Shown: piece after piece, positions 1 to 12,373 of the stretch
Position numbering within the stretch: the stretch's first letter is position 1
How the letters are laid out: each line of letters opens with the position of its first letter
From: Epiperipatus broadwayi
Lineage: Eukaryota; Onychophora; Udeonychophora; Euonychophora; Peripatidae
DNA: 64,000 bases
Assembly: GCA_028023455.1 (NCBI GenBank)
Contig: JAQFVV010012400.1
Location: 10,408,248 to 10,472,247 of the forward strand
Direction of reading: 5' to 3'
Notes under the pieces: generated by a model
Seen by the model: only the letters and a program-made list of their open reading frames with translations
Databases searched by the model: none
What the model was told of the DNA's origin: nothing
Made by a program: the position numbers and the translations under genes

Positions 1-2600
1 TCAGTAAAAGTTCTAGTAAGAAGCAGGGTATAATAAAAATATAGTTAATATATTAAATTTATGACTGCAATTTAATATGTGTGTGTTACAGACTCTTTGT
101 ACTATGGAGACCAGTTGTCTTTAAAGTTAATTAATAATTATTTATAGGCCATAATATCTGACATTTGTATATGTTTTATTGGTCTATTAATTGAATCCTA
201 TGGTTCTATAATTAAAGGTATCTAAAGTATCTAATTTAAATATTTAGAATATTACCCTCTTATTTATCTACATAGGTACTCTTAAATATTTTATAAAGAT
301 TATATTGTACATTCAATTATATTTGTAGCATTGATATTTGTATAAATATTGTTTAGTTTGAGTTAAACTCCTGATAATATTGTATTTTTGTTTTATTCAT
401 AATGTGTGCTTGATAAGCCTCTTATGAAATGCCACCAGTACTCATTGAGATCAAGTAAATTAAAGCCATATTTTGAGAAAAATATTATGTTGGATTAATG
501 TTTTACTCTTGTATGAAATAACTAAGTTTATAAATCAGATACCTGGAAAAAAACGATTTTATTATTTAATCAATCATACAATAAAACATTCTTTTGTTTT
601 GTTAATTATTTATGATTAAGTCTTAACAACTGTATCCAATAAAATCTTTTGTTTTACATCACATCAAGATATACTACACATTTTGTTATTAATAAAACAG
701 AAATTATTTTTAAATTAAAGACATTGCAAACATATTTATAATCATTGTGAAGAATTTGTTATTATTGATATTTCATTTATTTATTTATTTTTACTTATTG
801 TTAATAAATTAATTATATATTTTGTTAATTATTTGATCTTTATTATTAATTAGTTAACACTCATTGTCTACTAATTTTATAAATAAATATGGCCACATGA
901 GTTTATAATTATTATACATTATTTAAAAGGCATATTGCTTTATAAGAAATGTTGTTTGTATTTTTATATACTTACACTATCTTCACCTTAATACATAGTG
1001 ACTTAAGATATGAAGTAAATACAATCAAATGCTCATTATTATTTAATCATATAAAAATAATAATAATTTATAATTTTAAAGATTTAAAATTTCAAGAATA
1101 GTGTTACTATACTTTAATCTGATAATCCTGAGATACCTTTAAATTAAATGTATGCAGTATGAAAGCTTAAACAAACTTGCTAGATCAAATATCTGACTTA
1201 ATGTTATCTTATTTTTTTTATTCTTGTAAATAAGAACCTAAGCTATTATTGTGATTAGTTATAAATATACATCTGTATAATACTTTCCTAAAAGAACTAC
1301 TTGATTAATATAAAGTCTCATAAAGTGACCATCCAAGTGCTTTAAAAGGCTAAGCTTGATTTTATTTTATCGATATAAATAGTAAGAAGTCATCTTTATT
1401 GCATTTTTTGGTCAGTTACTATATATATAAATTTGTTCCAATACTTTGATGAGAGGATACAGGCCAACATCTAGATAATAAATGGCATACAGTTATGTTG
1501 CTAAATCACTCAAAATTTTGTTTTTGGGAAATTCTGCAATATTCTTGAATTATCTCTACTATCAAGATAATAATGAATGGTAAGATCAAATCAAAATGTT
1601 CATATAATGTTAATATTAACTAAAAGCAAATGTATACATGATCAAACTAAAAATATATGCTTATATCTTTTATCCATAATTTTTTTTTGCTTTAATACAG
1701 GTAAAGTATTATTAATCCAAACTCCATGAATTTCAAAAATGTTTCTTATTCAAAGGAAGTTATAAAATATCATTTTTAATTACTACCTTACAAAAAAATT
1801 TATGCTGATATAAATATAAACATATTGTGTGTTTTAAAGTAATAACAATAAGTTTATGCAATATACAAAAATTTTTTTTATTAAATATAAACAATAGATA
1901 ATAAAATTAGTTTATTGAAGTGTTTAGCAGAATATCATTTTGTAATGAGAGAGAGAGAGAAAGGGTTATTGTTGGAAATGAAAAAAAATTCACACATTCA
2001 AAAAAACTATGGAACCAGAGATTTGAGATTAATGGCAATTTATCTATATTTGTGTATATTATTAAAATATGTGTAATAAAATACTAAGCAGTTATTAGTA
2101 TACTTAATTACAACATAAACTTTAAAATCATTTATTGTCTAATGTAAAATAACTAAACAGATCTTTCATTTTATAAGTATATCAACTAAAACAACCTTTT
2201 TAAATATTTGCTGATTTAGAAAATCATTAAATAGTGTCTATGATATTGATAATTGACTGTTCAAATTATTTAATGATATAAATATTATATATATATGTCT
2301 ATGTATGTGTGTAAACACTAGAAATTAAGAGATTATATATAAATAACTAGAGACAATATCAATTACTAATTGCGAGTCCTCTGGTTAAACAAGTTTTTTC
2401 TATTAAGCCATAAAACCTTTTTGTTCTGAATTTAAACTCAGGAAAAAAGTGCTATAATAGAATACTAAAAAAATTTTCTTAATGTTACAGCTGGCATTTA
2501 GAAAATTGGTGTTTTCTAGCAACATCAAAGCTTATCTCTGGGTATTTACATGGATTTAAATTTATTTTCCATTATTTACATCATTATAAATTCCTAAAAA
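1..2600. other. AT-rich DNA without recognisable gene
   Basis: I see only AT-rich sequence with short homopolymers, a small GA run near 1947 and short TA runs near 2288 and 2621. No open frame long or structured enough to defend, and no repeat family seen elsewhere in the window was recognised here. Confidence 0.5.
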
Positions 2601-2775
2601 ATATTTAATATACACACACTCATATATATATATTGTAATTATAATTGAAATAATATTTTTAACAGTTTACATACAATTACAAATAATCTTTAAATCCGCA
2701 GAAGTACTTTTGGTTACTTTCTAACCTGCCTCAACTGCCATTAAATTCAAAAACTAAAAGCGGAAGCAAACGTCA

Positions 2776-4233
2776 TCAATTCAAATTCCACGAATCTCGT
2801 ATTTTAATGTTAGAAGCTTGTTGATTTATTAAATGCGTTTTATTACTGTTTATAAAAATTGCCTCTTTAATTTTTCTTTTACTATGGTTTCTCTCTTCGT
2901 GAAGAATTTTAACTTTTTCAAAATTAAATTTATATTTATATTTACATGTTTTTTCATGATCGAAGAAAACTGAAGAAGATATTAAATCACCATTATTTTT
3001 ATTTTTTACATGTTTATATAAAAATTCGTGAACATTCAATCTTTTCTCAATGCTGCACCTAGATTCACCTATATATGATAGCATACAATCACAAAAAATT
3101 TGATATATGGCATTACTTTTTTGCTTGACAGGTATGACATCCTTAGAATTATTAACTAATTTATTAATATTGTTTGGAACGTAGAATGAAACATTAAATA
3201 CATTCTTATATAAATCCTTAAAAAAATTTACATGTGGATTTGAAATAAATGGAATAGATATCAGTTTTTTATTATTAATCTTCATTTCTTTTAAATTATA
3301 ATAATTTTTTTTAAATTGACTTAAAGTATTGTTTATTTGTTCCATTTTATAACCAACATCAAGCAATTCCTTGGCAAATATCACAATATTTTTCAATTTA
3401 TCACTTTGGTAATGACATAATTTTTCATTCCAAAACAAAAAAGATTTAAAACTTGCCATCTTATGCATCATTGGTACTTTTGATTTACAATTTATATATC
3501 CTCTTTTTTGCAATGGCTTAATTATTAGTTTATAATTTAATATACTGCTATCTCTTGTGATCATTAAATCTAAATAGTTAATCTTATGGTCCTGTTCTTT
3601 TTCAATAGTCCATTTCAAACCATTCAACTTATTTAATTCCTCTATAAGCAAATTTATACTATTAGTGTTTCCACAGACAAAAACATCATCCACATATCTT
3701 TTGTAAATTTTAATATCTCCAAAAATACACATATTTAAAATACTACTCTCATATGTAGATAAAACAAAATTGCAAACTTGTGCAACTACAGGCAATCCCA
3801 TAGGCCAACCTTTGTTCATTTTATAATATTGACCTTCAAAAGATGCAACAATGTTATCATTAAAAAATTTTAAAGAATCAATGATAAATTTTATCATATA
3901 TTTACAAATATTTTTACTTTTTAATGCATGTTCAATTATTTTTATGGAATTCATTCTATCAATAGATCCATACATTTCTGTAACATCCAATGAAGCAATA
4001 ATATCATTTTTATCAATAATTAAATCTTTAATACTATTTACAAAGTCAAACGATGAAGCAATAGTATTTTCCCCAAATCCTAAAAAGTCTTGTAAAAGTT
4101 TACCAATATATTTAGAAGTCTGATATATAAAGGAACCACCAAAATCTATCATAACTCGCAAAGGATTACCTTCTTTATGTAATTTTATATTTGCAAAAAT
4201 ACAAGGACATATAGCACAAGAAGGATATATCAT
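2776..4233 (-). CDS. Penelope-like RT/GIY-YIG endonuclease, 5'-truncated
   Basis: The 485-residue frame encodes most of a Penelope-like polyprotein. The RT begins near residue 15 (a KLHKEGNPLR stretch matching the KIHKxGNPLR start of Penelope RTs), with the catalytic YVDDVFV box near residue 180. A linker follows, then the GIY-YIG nuclease from about residue 378: IYQIFCDC, then SYIGES, then an R..xH segment. The C-terminal basic tail contains KRKIKEAIFINSNK, typical of these proteins. The frame is open upstream of the first Met to the palindrome axis (about 4260), so the Met is arbitrary and the real N-terminus is missing. No internal stop is present, and this is the more intact of the two arms. 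It could be read only if a promoter lay in the other arm, which I do not see. Confidence 0.85.
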   Translation of the reverse strand: MIYPSCAICPCIFANIKLHKEGNPLRVMIDFGGSFIYQTSKYIGKLLQDFLGFGENTIASSFDFVNSIKDLIIDKNDIIASLDVTEMYGSIDRMNSIKIIEHALKSKNICKYMIKFIIDSLKFFNDNIVASFEGQYYKMNKGWPMGLPVVAQVCNFVLSTYESSILNMCIFGDIKIYKRYVDDVFVCGNTNSINLLIEELNKLNGLKWTIEKEQDHKINYLDLMITRDSSILNYKLIIKPLQKRGYINCKSKVPMMHKMASFKSFLFWNEKLCHYQSDKLKNIVIFAKELLDVGYKMEQINNTLSQFKKNYYNLKEMKINNKKLISIPFISNPHVNFFKDLYKNVFNVSFYVPNNINKLVNNSKDVIPVKQKSNAIYQIFCDCMLSYIGESRCSIEKRLNVHEFLYKHVKNKNNGDLISSSVFFDHEKTCKYKYKFNFEKVKILHEERNHSKRKIKEAIFINSNKTHLINQQASNIKIRDSWNLN

Positions 4234-4296
4234 ATAGTATACATTATTATTTAAAACTTTATTTTTAGCAAAGTTTTAAATAATAATGTATACTAT

Positions 4297-5589
4297 ATGA
4301 TATATCCTTCTTGTGCTATATGTCCTCATATTTTTGCAAATATAAAATTACATAAAGAAGATAATCCTTTGCGAGTTATGATAGATTTTGGTGGTTCCTT
4401 TATATATCAGACTTCTAAATATATTGGTAAACTTTTACAAGACTTTTTAGGATTTGGGGAAAATACTATTGCTTCATCGTTTGACTTTGTAAATAGTATT
4501 AAAGATTTAATTATTGATAAAAATGATATTATTGCTTCATTGGATGTTACAGAAATGTATGGATCTATTGATAGAATGAATTCCATAAAAATAATTGAAC
4601 ATTCATTAAAAAGTAAAAATATTTGTAAATATATGATAAAATTTATCATTGATTCTTTAAAATTTTTTAATGATAACATTGTTGCATCTTTTGAAGGTCA
4701 ATATTATAAAATGAACAAAGGTTGGCCTATGGGATTGCCTGTAGTTGCACAAGTTTGCAATTTTGTTTTATCTACATATGAGAGTAGTATTTTAAATATG
4801 TGTATTTTTGGAGATATTAAAATTTACAAAAGATATGTGGATGATGTTTTTGTCTGTGGAAACACTAATAGTATAAATTTGCTTATAGAGGAATTAAATA
4901 AGTTGAATGGCTTGAAATGGACTATTGAAAAAGAACAGGACCATAAGATTAACTATTTAGATTTAATGATCACAAGAGATAGCAGTATATTAAATTATAA
5001 ACTAATAATTAAGCCATTGCAAAAAAGAGGATATATAAATTGTAAATCAAAAGTACCAATGATGCATAAGATGGCAAGTTTTAAATCTTTTTTGTTTTGG
5101 AATGAAAAATTATGTCATTACCAAAGTGATAAATTGAAAAATATTGTGATATTTGCCAAGGAATTGCTTGATGTTGGTTATAAAATGGAACAAATAAACA
5201 ATACTTTAAGTCAATTTAAAAAAAATTATTATAATTTAAAAGAAATGAAGATTAATAATAAAAAACTGATATCTATTCCATTTATTTCAAATCCACAAGT
5301 AAATTTTTTTAAGGATTTATATAAGAATGTATTTAATGTTTCATTCTACGTTCCAAACAATATTAATAAATTAGTTAATAATTCTAAGGATGTCATACCT
5401 GTCAAGCAAAAAAGTAATGTCATATATCAAATTTTTTGTGATTGTATGCTATCATATATAGGTGAATCTAGGTGCAGCATTGAGAAAAGATTGAATGAAC
5501 ACGAATTGTTATATAAACATGTAAAAAATAAAAATAATGGTGATTTAATATCTTCTTCAGTTTTCTTCGATCATGAAAAAAACATGTAA
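4297..5589 (+). pseudogene. Second Penelope-like RT/GIY-YIG copy, frameshifted
   Basis: This is the mirror copy of the minus-strand frame and differs by only a handful of residues (for example G to D in the KLHKEDNPLR segment). RT box YVDDVFV and nuclease motif YIGES are intact. The frame stops early because a run of six A in the other arm is seven A here (5575-5582), giving a frameshift after FFDHEK. The lost C-terminal tail is still readable in another frame to about 5755, where it also carries a TGA in place of the CGA arginine of the other arm, a CpG-type transition. The frame is open upstream to the axis at 4270. Both lesions are absent from the other arm, so they arose after duplication or are sequencing errors in a homopolymer. 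Confidence 0.8.
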
Positions 5590-5907
5590 ATATAAATATA
5601 AATTTAATTTTGAAAATGTTAAAATTCTTCACGAAGAGAGAAACCATAGTAAAAGAAAAATTAAAGAGGCAATTTTTATAAACAGGAATAAAACGCATTT
5701 AATAAATCGACAAGCTTCTAACATTAAAATATGAGATTCTTGGAATTTGAATTGATGACGTTTGCTTCCGCTTTTAGTTTTTGAATTTAATGGCAGTTGA
5801 GGCAGATTAGAAAGTAACCGAAAGTACTTCTGCGGATTTAAAGATTATTTGTAATTGTTTGTAAACCGTTAAAAATATTATTTCAATTATAATTACAATA
5901 TTGTTTT

Positions 5908-5975
5908 TAATTAACGGATATTTTATTTATTTTATATATATATATATATATAATAAATAAAATATCCGTATAATT
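5908..5975. repeat. Perfect-arm AT hairpin next to the Penelope palindrome
   Basis: An inverted repeat of about 20 bp (core acggatattttatttatt on the left, its complement on the right) brackets an alternating TA run. It would fold as a cruciform and is followed directly by a GA microsatellite. It starts within 10 bp of the end of the Penelope repeat and may mark the target or the element's outer end. Confidence 0.6.
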
Positions 5976-5977
5976 AA

Positions 5978-5982
<5 letters not shown>

Positions 5983-6036
<54 letters not shown>

Positions 6037-6038
6037 TT
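5983..6038. repeat. (GA)n microsatellite
   Basis: About 28 GA units with one slip, then a short gagagag tail. Simple-sequence DNA. Confidence 0.9.
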
Positions 6039-6292
6039 GCAGAGAGATTGAGATAATAATTAATTGAATTATACATATTCCTGAATCATAAAAATATAAC
6101 ATTCTATTCTTGCTTTAATGGGGATTAATTAAGTTTTATAATTTGCTTTTTTTAATGAATTATTTTTATATAAGTTATTTTTCTAAATAAATATTTTTTA
6201 TGAAGAAAGAAATTCTTTACTATTTATTTACAAGCATTAAAAAAAAAAGATAGATATAATCAAGGAAAGTATTAGTAATTAAATATATTTTT

Positions 6293-6625
6293 AAAACAGA
6301 CAAAACTCTCCATACAGTAGTGCCAGTCAGTGCAAACCAGAATAATCAGTGAATGCCAGAAGGCTTGTGCATAAAATCCCTATATAGTGCCTACTCATCC
6401 AATATCCCCAGACTAGTTTCTAGTTTGTGATATTTATCAGTGAGGAGCCTTGGATCTGAGAACACTGCACCTAATCTTAGGATCTAATGCAACCCTCCAG
6501 TATCCACTTTTTATCTCTACTTAATTACAAAACTATGAATTTAAAACTGAAAACATAATATTTTCAATCCAAGCTCATTAGCTTATAACAGCTTGAGCAG
6601 ACATAAAAAATGGTGATCATGTGAT
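6293..6625 (-). mobile_element. Hammerhead-family-2 repeat copy
   Basis: This is a diverged copy of the repeat that recurs at 9696, 18661, 20628, 25230 and 44384. It opens with the conserved terminal segment (acaaaactctccatacagta) and includes the ribozyme region at about 6404-6447 on the minus strand. It ends near the conserved gatcatgtgatg terminus. Here the ribozyme core reads CTGATAA instead of CTGATGA, so G8 is mutated, while the GAAACTAGTC side is intact. This copy is probably not self-cleaving. Confidence 0.65.
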
Positions 6626-6769
6626 GTAAATATATTTTTATTAATAATTTATATTATCTAAAATTGATCTTGATAAATTATTTAAAATCTATTTTCCAGA
6701 CAGTAAAATTACTTATTACTATATTATTAACTGTCTTGCACTGTGATGCACTGTGACTTATGCTTATAT

Positions 6770-7960
6770 GGAATCAGGAATCTCTAAGCCACTATGGCCA
6801 GAGAAAACTGTTAGCCATTTTACCTTCCTTTTCTATTCCCCACCCTAAGTTCCTCCATATTCTTTATCCTGTTCTATTCCATTTCCACAACGTAATCTTT
6901 GTCAATTTCATGGCCTTTTTAGCTAAATCTTCCTTATCTTTTCCAAAACCCAGCATAAAAAACAATAACCCATTTTCTGTATAATAACTTTGTTTATATT
7001 TATTCTTCCACAACTTCATTATTTGTACCCTTTCTGCTTTCAAGCATTTACATTCAATTAACAGATACCTAATATTTTCTATGCCTTCCTTAGACAACTT
7101 GCAAACTAAAGCACTCACATTTTTCCATTTATGTGTATATTCCCTTGTTGCTAAAGATCCTGTTCGAGCTTTAAACAGTAAACTACTTTCCTTGTTAGTA
7201 TCATAAATTAACTCACAGCAAATATTCCATTTACTTCTATATATATTTAAACTCTTTTTACCCTTCATACTAGTTCTTCATCTCTCCAACTCCCTATTAT
7301 TTATTAATGCATCTATTCTTCTATCCCATTCCTTACCACTATAATATTCAACAATTCTCCTAACATAATCATCCCACTTTTTGTATAAGTATACTGACAT
7401 AAATTTTTTATCCAAATCTTCTCCATACCATATTACCTTTCTCACTTATCTTGTTGCTTGCCCTTTACTCACAACCTAATTAAATACTATTTTGGTTATT
7501 CTCTTATTATCCATAAACTGCTATCTACTGAATATTTTTCTTTTTCTTTTTGCATCTCTCATATAAAAACTTGACCATCCCATTTCTTCTTGAATTGCCT
7601 TCTTTGCTGTCCACACATTTTCATCTAACACATGTCTTCCTACTTTTCTTTGTAGTTTTTTAAAGTAATCTAACACCCCTTCACTAACACATAATGCATC
7701 ATTACTATATGTTATCCCTGCTTCTGCCACTCTCTTCCATACAATTCTAGCTATATTATATTTATTATATGAAAACACTTAATTTCTTTATTAGTACCTT
7801 TCTTTTCTTTGCTTCATCAATCAATTTTTTCTCCCATTCATCCAAGAAATTTCTCTGATTACTTAAGACAATTTCCAAATAATTATATTTATTTACCACA
7901 CTTAACTTTATATACCCCAGTAAAAAATCTTTGTCTTCAATTGCATTCTTACACATTCAA
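6770..7960 (-). pseudogene. Decayed LINE 3' end (RT thumb and C-terminal zinc-finger-like region)
   Basis: Three minus-strand frames are collinear pieces of one LINE ORF2 C-terminus. 7956-7765 starts with an RT tail (NKYNYLEIVLSNQ, compare the usual xYKYLGxxL). 7778-7521 continues with VGRHVLDENVWTAKKAIQEE, and 7268-6864 holds a KARTGSL...WKN...C...IENIRYLLIECKCL segment resembling the C-terminal Cys/His knuckle of LINEs. Frameshifts separate them, and the stretch 7280-7500 still translates in pieces. It is 5'-truncated and dead. The LINE clade cannot be assigned from this piece alone; it is not the RTE family at 29-32 kb. Confidence 0.6.
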
Positions 7961-7979
7961 TTATTCCAGCTGGTGAAAG

Positions 7980-9690
7980 TTTTTGGAAATGTTCAACCTT
8001 TCTGTTTTTATAAAATCTTTATTTTATACTACAATTCAATAAATTGATCGTTTAATTTTATAACTGAACAATATTTTAAATATTCATAATTGACCATTTC
8101 AAAGATTTAAAAATTAACCTGTAAATATAATAATGTACCATAAAAATTATCACAGATATTTACTTAAATATTAAAATGAAAAATGAACAAATTCATTCTT
8201 ATTTTAACTTTGTTTTTCTTTTGTTTGTTTTTTCGTGAGTGAATGAAGATAGATTTATGATAACTCTATCAAATTCTGCTTTAAAGTCTGATATTTTCTT
8301 TCAAAAATTACAATATTTTAAAAGATTTTAAGAACAAACCAATTTTAATAGTTAATGACATAATAGATACTGCCGTTTTTCTACTTTACATCACAGTCAA
8401 GTTTATTAAACTCTCTTTCTAAAAATAAAACATAAATGAATAAATTAAAAATTTATTTGTGCATTTCTTTGTAATAATCAACCATTTAGTGTGCAAAAAT
8501 AATCAAAAATACTTTACAAATAAGCAAAAAGTCATTTAAAATTATACTTTAAAATCTTCACAGGAAAATTAGACCTGAAGAATACGAATATTCTCTGGAC
8601 ATTTTTTCTGTTAGAGCAGTCAGTAAGATGCTGACCTCTTCAGATTTTTTAAACTTTCATATCAATAAAAGCATTATGTTAAAATCTATTTTATGGAAAA
8701 AAAACTGCAGGTCATTATCACTTAGGATAGTGTTAATACTACAGTCTAAAGTTATGAGACCATAGTGCTTTTTCTGAGATAGCTTTTAACAATTTTCAAT
8801 GAAGGTGAGAGTTTACAAATTAAAACAAAATCAAAAGTTGTTCAACTGTTTGTTGAAGAAATTGCTCATATATATATATTCAACAATTTTACTTATTTTA
8901 CTGCACCTTTCACTTAGTTCAATCATATCACAAACATCCATCAGTCAGGAATCTGAACAATCTCATTCATACATTGGATGCAGTTTTTGAAAATATGATG
9001 AGTCCAAGTGCAATTTTTAATGTATATGCATTTTCAAATTATAATAAAACCAAAGTCATTGTTAAATAACATTTGGAAGCAAATCATTGTGTAATTTAAT
9101 ATTTACTTATTAAAAAACAACTCCTCATTACTACCTCCATAAATGTATGTTTTCATAGATGAGACCTTGAATAAAAATGAAATGTCAAAATATTTTTATT
9201 TTTTTGAAAAAAAAACATGAATTATGAGGGGTAAGAGTTTTTACATATCTTTTAAGTTGAATTTTTATGCAAAGTAAGATAAACCTATTAATAAAATGCC
9301 TATTTTAAAACTTATATAGATGAAAATTAATAGTTTAGGAATAAATTTAAAATTAATAAGTTAAAAAATGTTCATTTTTTTTACTTTTTATGATAGTGAT
9401 TATATTTTCTCAGCTTTATTTATTTTCATTTTATTCTTAATATCATGTAAAATAAAGTTATAATAAATGCATTTTCAACCAAAACATATAAAAAATAATA
9501 TAGTGCATATAGAGATAAGAAAGTTAATATATTTTGAAATAGATATAATTTTGTTTAAATTGATTTAATTAGTTAATGGTGCTCAATATTTAGTAATTCT
9601 AAAGACTATGTGAAATGTATAGAAATAGAATATTATAAGCAAGCAATAATTCATAATTATTGCTAAAAGCAATTAAACTTTCCATAATAT
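7980..9690. other. AT-rich DNA, nothing recognised
   Basis: No defensible open frame, RNA gene or family copy was seen in this interval. Confidence 0.4.
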
Positions 9691-9695
9691 AATTT

Positions 9696-9752
9696 AAAAC
9701 AGGCAGAACTCTCTATACATATTGCCACTCAGAAATGGTGATCATGTGATGT
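9696..9752. mobile_element. Internally deleted hammerhead-family-2 end fragment
   Basis: The left terminal segment (aaaacaggcagaactctcta through attgccactcag) joins directly to the right-hand terminus (aaatggtgatcatgtgatg). The interior seen in copies at 6293 and 44384 is missing, so this looks like a solo deletion product. Confidence 0.55.
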
Positions 9753-9822
9753 TTATTGGCATAATATAATTTATTTTAATGTTTTATATATAAAGTTATA
9801 TCACAAATTTTAGCGATGAAAC

Positions 9823-10192
9823 CAATGCACATGCCTTTTAAAGATAAATTATAAATGAATACTCTCGATTTTTCCAGACACAAGATATAGTATTTAAGAA
9901 AGAATGGAATGAATCTGCCTATTCTTTCAACCCAAATGTTTATGGATGGGCAAATCTTAAGCGTGTTGAAATGACAGCATGAAGGTGTTAAATGATCACT
10001 TTAAATTACATTTGTTATGTTTGAATGAATGACAATTGTGAAAACTTTACAACGCTTAAGATTTGCCCATACATAAACGTTTGGGTCAAAAAAATGGGTG
10101 AATTCATTCCATTCTTTCTAAAATACTATATCTTGTGTCTGAAAAATTGAGAGTATTCAGTTATAATTTATCTTTAAAGCACATGTGCATTG
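9823..10192. mobile_element. Foldback/MITE-like element with ~140-bp inverted arms
   Basis: Left arm 9823-9964 is the diverged reverse complement of 10053-10192 (for example gacacaagatatagtattt on the left and its complement on the right), with an ~88-bp loop. No coding capacity. Divergence between arms is visible, so it is not an assembly mirror. It is either a MITE with long TIRs or an inverted duplication; its transcript would be a long hairpin. Confidence 0.7.
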
Positions 10193-10199
10193 TAATGCT

Positions 10200-12165
10200 A
10201 TATAAAATAATATCTCATCACAAATTTTAATAACTGATAATGTTCACTAATTTTGCATAAAAATAATTGTTTAAAATTACTAAACAACATTAGTTTAGTC
10301 ATCTCAGAAAAATATTAAAACATGCTGTATTAGAATATTTTAACTTCAGCAACAGTATTAAAAATTCAAATTTATGATTATATATACTAAAGCAAAGATT
10401 TTCACAGCAAATGATATAAACATGTACATCTCAGATTGTTTGTTATTATTATTATGACTAACTTGAAACAAGTAAATGAAGATGTTAGAAACAAAATAAA
10501 TAATCTCAAGATTCATTTCAATTAAACCACTTTCTATTTGGCAGCTCAATTCAAGCTATACTCTCAACTCAAAAAACTATTTTTCTTAGGATGCAACTTG
10601 GAAGTCATTTACTTTCCCCCCATTTTTATGCTGTTATTTAAAGTTAGAAATATTAGCAACAAACAATGTTATACATGAAGAATCTTTAATATGCATTGTT
10701 TACTTCATTTATCAAAGAAAGTTATCACATTAATATACTGAGTCTTATAAGCAATAGATTTTTCAAGGGGCACTTATGGATAACAGGGGATAATATCGAA
10801 TGAACCATATCAAAGAAATGATACCTCGATTTTTAATGAGATTTAAAGTTTGTATTTGATATGAAAATAATATAATAATCTCTAGCCTAATATATTTACT
10901 TAATGTCAGTATAAAATTATAAAGTGGTTAGTTGCTTGGGAGGTCAGATGCTTTAGAATTGGCAGAATGAGATTTGATGCAAATTTGATACTTTACCACT
11001 AATACAATAATTGTTTTTAAATATTTTCTGAAAGTGTAAAACTTGTAAAATAAATTGTGATAGTGTATGGTAATAAATACTGATCAATGATGATGTTGTC
11101 CTGGGATTACTGAAGAGTGTTTATTCAGTAGAAATGCATCTTGAAAGTGATTTGACTTTTTTCCAGCGTCTTTTATTTGAAATTAAAGATATTAACAACA
11201 TTCTCGAGTATGGTTAAACCTGATATATATATATATATTATTTTCATACATATATGTGTTTATTTTATAATATTGGCCAAATCTTTTTAGTAATCATATT
11301 CTTAACTTGCTATTTGTTTGTTTTTAAAGTAGAAATTAGTAATTAACTGCTGTATAAGCAACGATGCGTAACTTCATTGTATTAAGAATTCTAATAGAAT
11401 TCTTAGTAAGATTATTTAGCATAAAACAATTGATTCTACACAATGTTAATTAATTAAAAAACTAGGAAAGTAATAATTAAGTTTTCTATTTAAAAATCTA
11501 CTTATTTATCTTATTATTTATATTTAACAAATGTACTGTATATTATATCAAATATGGTGATTTTTTAAATTTTTTATAAATGAATGCACATACGCGAAAT
11601 TTAACCTTAGTATTTAGACTTTGAAATCAGAATAGAAAATTAATATATTGATTATCTCTGCTTGTGAAGTTTTTATTAAGTCTTACAATAACACTAAATT
11701 ATTTATTAATAATATTGTTTATTTTGAATTTAAATAAGTGACATGAAGTAATTATTGATTTAACGTGTCAGTGAAGAAAAAGTTTTGGTTCATTTCCCAA
11801 GCAAAGAAAAATTAAATCTTAAAAAGTCCTGATCTTTGACAATAAGTATTAAACTGTTAATAAAGTCTTCCCAATGACATTGATTATAGAACTATAGAGG
11901 TAAGCAATAGGCTAGAGCTACTATTAGTGAATTAATATTAGAAATATAAATAGTATTGTCATGGCAGCAATACTCTTTTAAAGGGATAAATGTTTACAAT
12001 ACACACAAGTTTCTTTAATTATTGTCTTAAATGCTGTGTTTATATAATTTAATATGTATGCGGACTTCTCCAGTGTTAAGTATGTTAATGCTTTTTTGCA
12101 AAAATATCCTTTCTTAAGATAGATGAACTATATTTTTATGTTTATAGGCTAATTTTTAAGACTGA
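10200..12165. other. AT-rich DNA with a possible SINE scrap
   Basis: Mostly featureless. Near 10925-11000 a stretch (ttgcttgggaggtcagatgc) resembles the head of the tRNA-like repeat found as an inverted pair at 19212-19632, but it is too diverged to call firmly. Confidence 0.35.
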
Positions 12166-12178
12166 AAATGTATAAACA

Positions 12179-12373
12179 ATGAGGATTGCCAATTCCTCAA
12201 CGAGCTTTGTGATAAATGCTTAGCCAGAGCCAGCATTTAAAATATCTCTGTCAGGACCTCCCATCAAACTTCTAACCTTGGTTTTGAGCTTTGGCACTCC
12301 TCAGAAAGGTGCCAGCGTAGGTTCAGACACTAGATTTATCACAAAGCTTGTTGAGGAATTGGCAATTCTCATT
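12179..12373. mobile_element. Short foldback element with 40-bp inverted arms
   Basis: Arms 12179-12218 and 12334-12373 are near-perfect reverse complements (gattgccaattcctcaa facing ttgaggaattggcaat). The 115-bp interior is distinctly richer in G+C than its surroundings. Weak complementarity continues about 9 bp outward. It is non-coding and compatible with a MITE of about 195-215 bp. Confidence 0.7.

Larger units (their letters stand above)
2631..5900. mobile_element. Palindromic head-to-head pair of Penelope-like elements
   Basis: Two copies of one Penelope-like retroelement face away from a shared centre: arms 2631-4260 and 4270-5900, separated by a 9-bp spacer (4261-4269). The arms match almost base for base, including about 140 bp of 3' noncoding DNA after each reading frame; I noticed only scattered substitutions and a few one-base indels. 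Each arm encodes the RT core and a GIY-YIG nuclease but lacks the N-terminal part of a full element, and both are cut at the same codon at the axis. The outer ends coincide with the end of the repeat, not with duplicated flanking DNA. The inverted 5'-to-5' layout could come from template switching, foldback priming or a replication accident; a hairpin assembly artefact is less likely because the arms differ by substitutions and the flanks differ. Confidence 0.85.

Noticed and set aside
2626-5905. Treating the Penelope palindrome simply as a sequencing hairpin artefact
   Set aside because: The arms differ by substitutions and indels, and the mirror stops at the element ends, not in flanking DNA. 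Read-level proof is still needed.
10768-10795. Resemblance of atggataacaggggataat to a homing endonuclease (I-SceI-like) site
   Set aside because: It differs by substitutions and an insertion from the known site, and no homing endonuclease or intron is present.
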